Of a stretch of DNA of 64,000 nt, positions 9,680 through 17,949 are shown one piece after another (position 1 is the first letter of the stretch; every line of letters begins with the position of its first letter). The DNA comes from Setophaga petechia (Eukaryota > Chordata > Aves > Passeriformes > Parulidae). A model generated the notes under the pieces. The model did not search any database and had not been told where the DNA came from. It saw only the letters and a list, made by a program, of their open reading frames with translations. The translations under genes were made by a program, and so were the position numbers. Location of the stretch: contig JANCRA010000009.1 of assembly GCA_024362935.1 (NCBI GenBank), forward strand, positions 18,359,572 to 18,423,571, given 5' to 3'.

Positions 9680-12508
9680 TCATTCAGAGAACACTTCAGT
9701 GTTAAGGCTACCTATGGCCTGATACAGCAGACTATTTTTAGCTTTCTGTCTTGTCTGCTGTCTTGTAATGGGGCGGTCTGTTCTTGCGTTTGTGGATGTT
9801 CGGCGACGTCTTCGTCTCCAGGCGGAGCTGGTTTGGTTTTGAGGAGGTCTTGTGTTTGCCTCAGGAGAGTTCTTGTCTCCATCTGCAGAAGTACTGTTTG
9901 CAGTTCCTAAGTATGGTTTCACATATTTTCCTGGGTACCACCTTGGACCAGATGACAATAGCACGCATGCATACCCTCTTCCCCATGTGATCAACTGATG
10001 AGGCCCCGAAGTCTGGTGTGTTTCAGGGTCCTTCACGAGCACAGGTGGCTTCTCAGTGAGCTTTGCTTGGGTGGTATTTGCAAAATGGCGAAGAATTGGT
10101 GGGTCAGGCTCTGATGCTGTACAGTTCAGGAAGTTGATGACATAGAGAGCCTTGCAAAGTCTTTCCACTGGAGTTGTGGCCTTTGTGTCCCTGTTCTGTT
10201 GCTCGAGGACTCTTTTGAGGGTTTGATGCGTCCTTTCCACGATGGATTGTCCTGTGGGGTTTATAGGTATGCCGGTCTTGTGCACTATGCCCCATTCATT
10301 GAAGAACTCCTTTAACTTGTTGGAGGTATAGGCTGGTCCATTATCTGTTTTAATCTCCTTTGGTACACCCAGAGTGGCAAAAGCAAGGAGAAAGTGTTTT
10401 ATTGCGTGCATGGACTTTTCTCCTGCATGCGTTGATGCAAACACAGCTCCTGAAAATGTGTCAACCGATACATGCACATATTTTGACTTTCCAAAAGGCG
10501 CAAAGTGAGTTACATCTGTCTGCCACAGCTGGCAGCTATTCAGACCTCTGGGATTGACTCCCATCCCCATAGATGGTATTTGGTAGCTTTGGCAATTAGG
10601 GCATGTAGCTACAATCGCCTTCGCCTGCTCCTTTGAGAGCTTAAACATTCTCATAAGGGCAGGTGCATTTTGATGGAAAAACGCATGAGACAACTTTGCC
10701 TGGGCAAAGATGTCAGGAACATTAGCAGTTTGTACTGTCATTGCTAATGCATCTGCTTTTCTGTTGCCTTCTGCAACAAAACCTTGGAGGTCCGTGTGTG
10801 ACCTCACATGCATTATGTGGTAAGGTTGCTTTCTGTTGGAAATCAGCCTTATTAATTTAGCGATCAGTTGGTACAACTTTGGATTAGAAACTTCCTTAAG
10901 AAGTGCACGTTCTGCTCTCATAGCTATTCCTGCAACATAGGCAGAGTCTGTGACCAGGTTAAAAGGCTGGTTTTCAAATTTATCAAAGGCTCTGACAACG
11001 GCTGCTAATTCTGCAATCTGTGGTGATCCTTCCACCACTTGTACATCAGACTGCCAATTCTGTGTTTGAGGGTCTCTCCAAGTAATCACTGATTTGTGAG
11101 AGGACCCAGAGCCGTCTGTAAAGAGAGTTAGAGCTTTGAGAGGCTTTCTGCTTTGGATTTGTTTAGGAATCAAATGAAAAGTTTCATTTTTGTTAAAAAG
11201 TTTGTGTTCTGGGATATGTGCTGAGATTCTACCCGTATAACTGTCCAAGGCAAATTGCAAACTCGCATTGGTCTGAAATAAATCTTCAAAGTCCTTAAGA
11301 GTTATAGGCAAGTATATGCATTCAAAATCACAACCTGAAAGGGAGCAAAGGCGAGCCCTGGCTTTTTTTATTAAATGTGCAATCACCTCCTGGTAGGTGG
11401 TAAGAGTCTTTGTAGGCTGGCTACTTATAAAAACCCATTCCAGTATCAACAAAGGGTCTCGCAGCTGAGGGTCCCATTGGAAAATCAGTCCATGGAATCG
11501 GGGTGCTTTTCCCAGAATGACGAACTGGAAAGGCAGACTGGGCTCGTAGCGATGGGCTTTGCGTGAAGACAGGGCTTCCTGGACTTTGACGATGGCACCT
11601 CTGGCTTCTTCTGTGAGAGTGCAGGGAGAGTTCAGGTCCTTGGGTCCACGGAGGAGATTGAACAAGGGAGCAAGGTCCTCTGTTGTAAGTCCCAGCAGTG
11701 GACGTACCCAGTTAATAGATCCGCACAAGCTGTGTAAGTCTCTCAGGTTTTTTGGGTCATCTTTGATTACAATTTGCTGGGGAACAATAGTCCTTTCCCG
11801 AATCTGGACTCCAAGGTAAGTCCATGGCTCAGTGTACTGGATTTTGTCCTCACGAATCTCCATTCCTGCCTTTTCTATGGCTTCAATAGTCTTTTTAACT
11901 GTAGTGTCCAAATAAGCTTTGTTTGAAGCACACACCAGAATGTCATCCATATAGTGATAGATGATAGCATCTGGAAATGATTTCCGAATGGGAGTCAGGA
12001 TGTGAGCTACGTATCGCTGGCAAATGCTAGGCGAGGATTTCAGTCCTTGAGGAAGAAAAAGCCAATGATATCTTTTAAGCGGGGCCTCCTTGTTAATGGA
12101 GGGAACGGAGAAAGCAAATCTTGGAGCATCGTCAGGGTGCAGTGGAATGCTGAAGAAACAGTCCTTAATGTCTATGATAGCGAGTGTCCAATCCCTAGGT
12201 AGCATCGATGGGGAGGGCAGGCCAGGCTGAAGAGGGCCCATGTCCTCGACGATTTCGTTGATTTTGCGAAGGTCGTGGAGAAGCCTCCACCTGTTTGTCC
12301 CAGGCTTTGGTAGAACAAATACAGGAGAATTCCAAGGGCTGTCGGATTCCACAATGTGCCCTTTTTTGAGTTGTTCCTCCACCAGTTCATTTAAGATGCG
12401 CAGTTTGGCCTTTTTTAGGGACCACTGCTCCTGCCAGATCGGGGTGTTGCTCTTCCAGGTGAGACGAGGTGTGTCTGGCAGTGCGCGTACCTCAGTGGCC
12501 CCAGTTAG
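9680..12508 (-). CDS. pol: pol: reverse transcriptase, RNase H and integrase
   Basis: The frame is open from upstream of 12568 to the stop at 9680; translation would enter by -1 slippage at 12508-12514. Numbering from 12568, the reverse transcriptase carries LPQG and the catalytic YMDD box (residues about 206-209, DNA 11942-11953). RNase H begins at FTDGSG (catalytic Asp near 485), followed by AELAAV, TDSAYV and RKADALA. Integrase has the HHCC zinc site and the catalytic triad D685, D742, E778, with the canonical 35-residue spacing between the last two. The sequence resembles class II (beta-type) polymerases. All catalytic residues I looked for are present and no stop or frameshift interrupts it. 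There is no sign of decay, in keeping with a young insertion. Confidence 0.95.
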   Translation of the reverse strand, partial: LTGATEVRALPDTPRLTWKSNTPIWQEQWSLKKAKLRILNELVEEQLKKGHIVESDSPWNSPVFVLPKPGTNRWRLLHDLRKINEIVEDMGPLQPGLPSPSMLPRDWTLAIIDIKDCFFSIPLHPDDAPRFAFSVPSINKEAPLKRYHWLFLPQGLKSSPSICQRYVAHILTPIRKSFPDAIIYHYMDDILVCASNKAYLDTTVKKTIEAIEKAGMEIREDKIQYTEPWTYLGVQIRERTIVPQQIVIKDDPKNLRDLHSLCGSINWVRPLLGLTTEDLAPLFNLLRGPKDLNSPCTLTEEARGAIVKVQEALSSRKAHRYEPSLPFQFVILGKAPRFHGLIFQWDPQLRDPLLILEWVFISSQPTKTLTTYQEVIAHLIKKARARLCSLSGCDFECIYLPITLKDFEDLFQTNASLQFALDSYTGRISAHIPEHKLFNKNETFHLIPKQIQSRKPLKALTLFTDGSGSSHKSVITWRDPQTQNWQSDVQVVEGSPQIAELAAVVRAFDKFENQPFNLVTDSAYVAGIAMRAERALLKEVSNPKLYQLIAKLIRLISNRKQPYHIMHVRSHTDLQGFVAEGNRKADALAMTVQTANVPDIFAQAKLSHAFFHQNAPALMRMFKLSKEQAKAIVATCPNCQSYQIPSMGMGVNPRGLNSCQLWQTDVTHFAPFGKSKYVHVSVDTFSGAVFASTHAGEKSMHAIKHFLLAFATLGVPKEIKTDNGPAYTSNKLKEFFNEWGIVHKTGIPINPTGQSIVERTHQTLKRVLEQQNRDTKATTPVERLCKALYVINFLNCTASEPDPPILRHFANTTQAKLTEKPPVLVKDPETHQTSGPHQLITWGRGYACVLLSSGPRWYPGKYVKPYLGTANSTSADGDKNSPEANTRPPQNQTSSAWRRRRRRTSTNARTDRPITRQQTRQKAKNSLLYQAIGSLNTEVFSE

Positions 12509-13347
12509 AAATCCTGGGTGGGAATACGTAGAGAAGCTCCCCATTGGGATAGAACATCTCGGCCCCAAAGGGTGATGGGGGCCCTTACCACGAATGGTCG
12601 GATGGTTGCTAACTTGCCTTCGGGTCCCTCAACAAGAAGGTTGTTTTTGCTTCTCATGGACACCGTAGTTCCACCAATCCCAGTAATCATGCCTGTGACA
12701 GGTTGTAGATCCCAGTGTGCTGGCCAATCTGAACGGGCAATGATGGTCACATCAGCACCGGTGTCCAGCATCCCTGGCAGGTGTGTCTTCTCTCCTTTGC
12801 AAGTGATGCCACACTCGATTGTCGGCTTGGACGGTCCCATGACTTGTGCCCACATCGCTGTAGGGTTGAGGGGGATCTGTGCCCTGTGATTCTTTGGGAG
12901 TAAAAATGCTTGTGCAATCGGAGTTCCCTTAGAAAGAAAAAATGGTGAGTCCATGCAAAATACCTGAACCATGATCTCCTGACCTGGCTGCACAGTCAGC
13001 ACTTCCGGAACAACAAAGATTTCTTTTGGCCCATTAAGAGAATCACCCATAATCAAAATGTCTGAAGGAGTACCTTTAGGTCCATATTTGCCTGTGGGAA
13101 CATGGTGAATATCTTTATTATTAAAGTCAATGGACAAAGCAGTTACCAGTTGCCGCCGTGTACCGCTCTCGGTGGTTCTGAGGGCTGCTCCGTGGGTTGT
13201 CCCATGGGTTGTCCCGTTGGCTGTCCCGTGGGTTGGTCCCCTCTCCTTGCGTCTGGAACAGTCCTGGCTGGCATGGAATTGGGTCTGGGCGGCCTTTGAT
13301 TTGGTATCATCGCCCGGGGCTCCACCGGGCTCCTCAGGGCGTTTCCC
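12505..13347 (-). CDS. pro: pro: dUTPase-like segment plus aspartic protease
   Basis: An open frame in -1 register to gag, open from the slippery site (13341-13347) to a TAA at 12505-12507. It has no ATG near its start, so expression by ribosomal frameshifting is the likely route. The upstream part (about 12900-13140) looks like the fold remnant of the dUTPase found in betaretroviral Pro, ending in a GTPIAQAFLLP motif; catalytic dUTPase motifs were not recognised. The protease follows with the active site LDTGADVTII (Asp codon within 12751-12768), a glycine-rich flap (GIGG) and the C-terminal GRDVL helix motif. No inactivating change is visible. Its job is to cleave Gag, Pro and Pol after assembly. 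Confidence 0.9.
   Translation of the reverse strand, partial: GKRPEEPGGAPGDDTKSKAAQTQFHASQDCSRRKERGPTHGTANGTTHGTTHGAALRTTESGTRRQLVTALSIDFNNKDIHHVPTGKYGPKGTPSDILIMGDSLNGPKEIFVVPEVLTVQPGQEIMVQVFCMDSPFFLSKGTPIAQAFLLPKNHRAQIPLNPTAMWAQVMGPSKPTIECGITCKGEKTHLPGMLDTGADVTIIARSDWPAHWDLQPVTGMITGIGGTTVSMRSKNNLLVEGPEGKLATIRPFVVRAPITLWGRDVLSQWGASLRIPTQDF
12508..12514 (-). promoter_or_regulatory. candidate pro/pol -1 frameshift site GGATTTC
   Basis: In proviral sense the pro frame ends G_GAT_TTC followed directly by the TAA stop. Slipping back one base there enters the pol frame exactly. The heptamer resembles the GGAUUUA site known at the pro/pol junction of MMTV, differing in the last base. The position and frame are seen; the activity is inferred. 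Confidence 0.6.
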
Positions 13348-15562
13348 TGACGCTGGTGGGAACGCTGCTGAAAGTGGTGCTGGTTTTGGGATCTTTGATA
13401 ATAATTACGGTGGTATCGGGGAGGTGACCTCTCCGGACAGTCTTTTATATAGTGTCCAAGATCACCACAGTGATAGCATTTAGCTTGATCCTTAGAAGCT
13501 ATAACTGCATAAACACCAGAAACTCCTTCAGCAATACCCTTAGTGACTGCTTGTGCCACTGTATTTTCAGTGGACATATGACGAGCACAATGTTCTAACA
13601 TCTGTTCAATCGTTGGGTCTGATTCCAGTGTTAAGGGCCTCAAAATAGCTTTACATTTTTCATTCGAGTTACTCAAAGCAAGCCTACTTAAAAGTTCTTT
13701 TCTAGCCTCTGCGCTCTCAATTTGCCTCTCAAGAGCATCTTTCAGGCGATCAACAAATTTTATAAATGTCTCATCCATGCCTTGTCTTATAGTAGCAAAA
13801 TGCATGGTGGGCATAGCGTCATCTCGTATAAGAAGAATAGAAGTTTTTGCAGCTAAGGCAATGTCCTGCAAGGCATCTTTAGTCAATGTTTCCATTTGTT
13901 CAGCTGGCTTTTGCAAATTACCTTCCCCTGCCAGCTGCTCTACTGTAAAGCTGGTCTTATTCTCATCAGCTGTATATGCATCAGATAAAGTTTTCAGGTG
14001 TTTTTTCCAATGCCTATCCCATAACAGATATTCTGCTGGCGATAGGAGGCATTGTGAAATATTTTTTACATCATGAGGAAGCAACACATGTGCAGAGAAC
14101 ATAGCTTCTAATAGATTTCTAAAAATGTGAGAACCTCGGCCATGCTCTGTGGCCGTGCTTCGTAATTGTACCAATGCCTTATTTGAAATCGGTTTCCAAA
14201 GCTTATTAGAAGATTCACCACCATTGCGTCCAGGCCTGTATTCCACAGGAAACGCAGTAATTCTCTGTGCCAAGTCCCAGTCTCCTGACTTAGTGGCTTG
14301 TATCTTAATATGAGCCCAAGGGTCTATATACATTGTATCGGCATCGGTTTCATTAGAGGAGCTGTCATCATCTGAGTCAGTATCTGCAGCTCTAACAGGA
14401 CGCTGTTTAGGTGTTTTTACTTTCGCGGGGGTTTTTTTCTCCACAGGTTCTGTTGGGTGGCTAGGCAGGGTGGGGGCAGGGATAGGGAGACAGCAGGAAT
14501 GAGGCCGGGTGGGGGTGTTGTTATCGCGGGGGGTTCCAGGCTCGGTCGAGTGGCAGAGGGGTTGGGGCAGGGGCTGGAGGGATATACAGGGGCAGGGGTG
14601 CACGCACGGTGTGTGTTGGGGTGAGCAGGCAGTGATTGCGGGCACGGCCGGAGCCGCAGCAGTGGCGGGAGGGGCGGGCAGACCGGTGGCGGCGGCGGCG
14701 GGCAGGGCGGGGGCGGGGGGAGCAGCGGCGGCGGCGGGAGCAGCGGCGGGGGTGGGGTGGGCAGGGGCGGCAGCGGCGGCGGGAGCAGGGGGGGCAGCGG
14801 CAGCGGCGGGGAGCTGGGGGAGGGGCGGCGCGGGGCCAGGGGAAAGCGGGGGGGGGGGCGGGCGGGACGTGGGGGAGCGGGGCGGGAGCGGCAGGTGGGA
14901 CGTGGGCGGGGAATGGGACGGGGGCGGCAACAGGTACGTAGGGGGGGAGTGGGACGGGGGCGGCGACAGGGATCGCGACGGGGCCGGGCTGGGGAGTGGG
15001 CAAAGCTGACGCAGGAGCGGGAGGGACGAGGGGGGCGGGAAACGGCGGGGGAGCAGCGGGTGGAGAGTGGTGGTCGCCGGACGCGGGGGGGGCATGGAGA
15101 GACAATCGATCCCAAGGAAGGATATAGGGCAGGAAGAGGGGCTCCCAGGAGGGTATTGTTCTGACCGGAATCTGTTACTTGGTCTGAGCTAGATAAGACA
15201 CCTTTCTCACTGGCCTTATCAAAGTTAGTCTGAGGCTCTGTAACAGTTTCAGAGTTAACCCTTTCAAAGCTTTTAGTTATTATGTGAAATAGAGGTAAGT
15301 AATTAGTAACAGAGAAATCCTGTTTAATTTGAGATAGGTACAAAGTCGTGCCTACTTTATCCCAGAAGGCATTTTCGGTCAGAGTGGAGGTATTAATATC
15401 AGGGAATTGATTAACTATCCAGCCCACGAAAGCTTTTAGTGTTCGTTTGGATAAGCGACCTTTAGAGAAGCGGAAGTTCTTATCAGATAAAGTTTCTACT
15501 ATAGATAGATAAATTTCTCTCTCAAGCGTGTTAAGTTTTAGGGTACTGAAACAAGTGCCCAT
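13143..15562 (-). CDS. gag: gag polyprotein with two apparent frame breaks
   Basis: Starts at ATG 15560-15562 with MGTCFS, a myristoylation-type N-terminus, followed by a beta-type matrix domain of about 150 residues. A long Pro/Ala-rich region (about 15110-14450) follows. Next comes a capsid with a major homology region (QGMDETFIKFVDRL), then a single zinc knuckle CYHCGDLGHYIKDC and a Gln/Pro-rich tail with GQPT repeats, ending at TAA 13143-13145. The matrix frame and the capsid frame differ. Proline-rich coding appears to move frame twice, at G runs on the plus strand: 15085-15092 (8 G) and 14848-14858 (11 G). One surplus base in each run would explain it. This may be mutation, or length error in a GC-rich homopolymer. 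Everything else in gag is open. Confidence 0.85.
13341..13347 (-). promoter_or_regulatory. gag/pro -1 ribosomal frameshift site GGGAAAC
   Basis: G_GGA_AAC lies exactly in the gag zero frame. This heptamer is a known gag/pro slippery site of type D betaretroviruses. Ten bases downstream a hairpin can form between GCCCGG and CCGGGC (13325-13330 with 13312-13317, loop of seven). CGCCC/GGGCG can also pair around it. The pro frame has no stop from here to 12505. Frame and pairing are seen; frameshifting itself is inferred. Confidence 0.8.
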
Positions 15563-15663
15563 AATAAAATTCCACCCTTCCTACAGAAAAACAGAGAAAA
15601 AAAAAGAAAAAGAACAAAAAAAAATAGAAGCTCGAAGGATTTGCGCGCAATTTTTAGATACTT

Positions 15664-15665
15664 AC
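15664..15665 (-). promoter_or_regulatory. candidate splice donor in proviral leader
   Basis: In proviral sense GGAC|GTAAGTATC is a strong donor consensus about 100 bases upstream of the gag ATG. This is the usual place for the donor of the env subgenomic message. Confidence 0.6.
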
Positions 15666-15885
15666 GTCCTCCGGGCTTAGTCTGTGGAAGGGGGGTCTGC
15701 CTTACTCGATCCTCCTTGAACGAACTTCGTTCTGATGTAAGTTTTAAGGGTCGAACCGAGTTTTACCCGTTGGGAGGTTTTCTAAAACGAAAAGTTCTCT
15801 TTCCCGGGCATCGGCTTCTCCTGACGGCAATTACAGAATTCCCCGGGGGGGAATTCGATGCTCAGCGTCGCAGGCGTGAGTTCGA

Positions 15886-15903
15886 GCGACGGTCGGGGCG
15901 CCA
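15886..15903 (-). promoter_or_regulatory. retroviral primer binding site
   Basis: Two bases (AT) after the end of the 5' LTR the proviral strand reads TGGCGCCCCGACCGTCGC. The first eight bases fit lysine-tRNA primer sites, but the following ones do not match tRNA-Lys as I know it. The centre (CCCCGAC) resembles tRNA-Trp sites. The primer tRNA therefore stays open. Confidence 0.8.
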
Positions 15904-15905
15904 AT

Positions 15906-16455
15906 TATTAATGCGAGCCTTTCGGGGGTCTCAGTAGCTGGCGTTGGCCCGGGACTCTATCCCAGGAAAGGACAGAGTCCTGGAGTCCAGCCCGCTTGGT
16001 CCCGAAACCACGGGGAGCCTTGCAGCTAGCAGAGTGATAACAGCTCTTTGTAGTGATAACAGCTCAGGATCTCAGCTCTTTAGGATTTTGCTGCTGCTAG
16101 GCTTGGCTTCCCCGGGTATAGCTCAGGCAGAGCAGAGAGAGGAGAAGGAGATGCCGGCAGTTCCACTGGAGATGTTTATTCAGGAGTACGTGAAAGGTCC
16201 GTGCGATTCTTCTTCCCACTTAATAGGGTACAGTACGCTAAATTTATACCCTTGGCCAGGATCCAAACTGGACCAATGGGATACAGGTTAAAGGTTTCAT
16301 AAGTGACCAATAGAAGGATCAATAAGGTTTTTTCCTTATAAGGGTACAGATATACATTGTAAGTCCAGGGTTAGGTCATCCCTGGACCGCTGTGTCAGCA
16401 ATTCTATTGTTAAAGCCTCCAAGGTGCACAGGCAGGGCCTGTGGCATTTACTACA
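15906..16455 (-). mobile_element. 5' LTR of the provirus
   Basis: A 550-bp LTR matching the 3' LTR base for base by eye. It should drive leftward (minus-strand) transcription of the provirus from the TATA box at about 16242-16248. Its right edge abuts the ACCATG target duplication. Its left edge is followed, in proviral sense, by AT and then the primer binding site. Confidence 0.95.
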
Positions 16456-16461
16456 ACCATG
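16456..16461. repeat. target-site duplication of the provirus, right copy (ACCATG)
   Basis: Exact repeat of 7635-7640, directly against the outer end of the 5' LTR. Confidence 0.8.
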
Positions 16462-17184
16462 CTCTGCCCCAGCTCTAAATGCAGAAGCAGAATGATGATG
16501 CATGATGCAGAAGCACAGTGAGCAACTGCTTCCCACCCTGCAGGTGCCAGTCAGAAAGGGAGAGTGATGTCTAATTCACTGCCTGGGAGAGTCCCCAGGA
16601 GAACTCCATGCATTCAGCTTCTGCTGGTGAAACAGTCACTCTGTTATGCTCAATGCAACAGAATGGGAAGGACAGGACACTTATTCTAGAGGGAAGTTCC
16701 CCTACTGCACCAGGGACAGCTGTATCTCTTGCACCTTTAGAAACAAGGTAGAAATGCTTGGACTTTACCCAGAAGTGTCTCCCATACACTATTAAAAATT
16801 CACTGTGTTTTCTCTGTTGGAGACACACCCTCTCCACATCATAATCCTTCCCAGTTTGCTTTTTTACATTTTCATCAATTGTCTCACAGCCTTGGTTTTG
16901 TTGTTTGGTTACCAGGAATCAGGTATGTTTCTCTTTGGGTCAGACAAATTATGCCAGAAGCTCTTTCAAAACAAACCTCCTGCAACCTGTTATTCCCGCT
17001 GTGCTCTAAGGCCCTTATTTCCACTTGCACCACTCAGCTCCCTAGCGGGGCAACATTCTCCCGCAGCCCCACGTCAGCCTGCTGCAGGGTGGGACAGTGG
17101 CTGCGGGCATCACAGCCCAGCTCCTGCAGCACACTGCCCTGCCTTTTTCCACTGACTTGCTTTGCCATAATAAAAATTGTGTTT

Positions 17185-17645
17185 TCTTTCATGGAATCAG
17201 AGAATATTAGGGGTTTGGGAGGGGCCTTAAGGATTGTCTAGTCTCAGCCCCCCGGCCATGGGCAGGGACACCTCCCACTAGAAAAAGTTGATCAAGGCCT
17301 TGTCCAACCTGGCCTTGAACACTGCCAGGACTGGGGCATCAACGACCACTCTGAGCAACCTGTTTCAGTGTCTCACCACTGTCACAGTAAAAAAAAATTC
17401 TTCCTAATATCTAACCTAAATTCCACTTTCAGTTTGTACTGATTACTCTTTATCCTACCACTAGAGTTCCTAATGAAGAGTCTCCCCTCTCTGGCCTCCC
17501 TGTAGGCCCCCTTCATATGTTGAAAAGCTGTTACAAGGTCTGCACAACAAATCTCTCCCAGGCTGAAGAGCCCGAACTTTCTCAGCCTGAAATAATTGAC
17601 CATCATTTTCCTTCTCCATCTGCAGTTCAGCCCTGAATAAAGCTC
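17185..17645 (-). repeat. CR1 LINE 3' fragment
   Basis: About 460 bp read as reverse complement of a CR1 3' end. It starts with the tail-type ATGGAATCAGAGAATATTAG and continues through CATGGGCAGGGACACCTCCC, CCAACCTGGCCTTGAACAC, TTCTTCCTAATATCTAACC and CTGTAGGCCCCCTTCATATG. This is the best preserved CR1 copy of the window and still carries no intact frame. It lies between the provirus and the EXPH5 promoter. Confidence 0.9.
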
Positions 17646-17949
17646 CTCTCTGATGGAAAAATTTCAAAGGACATTTTTACAAAGTTTTCAACCAATACAG
17701 TGAACTAGTCAGACACATACATAGGACAGATACAGCAATTCATGGTGCTCTCACCACAGAGCCGAGTTGCATCAGAGCTGCTAGAATGGAGTCAGGATGA
17801 AATTACTTCCGAGATTTGATTATAACTTCTAGATCAAGAACAAGAATAGTTCACTATTATTTCTTCAAGAAAGCCTTACAGGAGAGTAAATAAGAAACAC
17901 TGTCCCGTTGTTCACTAGTGGAAAACTTGCCGCTTTGCATCCACTCTGA

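Larger units (their letters stand above)
7641..16455 (-). mobile_element. full-length endogenous retrovirus, class II (beta-type pol, alpha-like env)
   Basis: An 8815-bp provirus read on the minus strand: 5' LTR (15906-16455), two-base spacer, primer binding site, leader with splice donor, gag, pro, pol, env, polypurine tract and 3' LTR (7641-8190). The LTRs are 550 bp each and showed no difference when read side by side. The flanking ACCATG duplication is exact. Gag, pro and pol are in successive -1 frames, the betaretroviral three-frame layout. The protease and polymerase resemble class II (MMTV/HERV-K type) proteins, while the Env transmembrane subunit resembles that of avian alpharetroviruses. 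Pro, pol and env contain no internal stop; gag has two apparent frame breaks in homopolymers. Identical LTRs point to a recent insertion. Family assignments are by recognition of motifs, not by a database search. Confidence 0.95.

Noticed and set aside
14509..15164. Plus-strand Gly/Arg-rich open frames opposite gag
   Set aside because: Antisense shadows of the Pro/Ala-rich Gag domain, caused by low-complexity GC-rich sequence.
15880..15903. tRNA-like 3' end (TTCGAGC loop followed by a CCA end) next to the 5' LTR
   Set aside because: The T-stem halves do not pair, and the stretch is better explained as the primer binding site.
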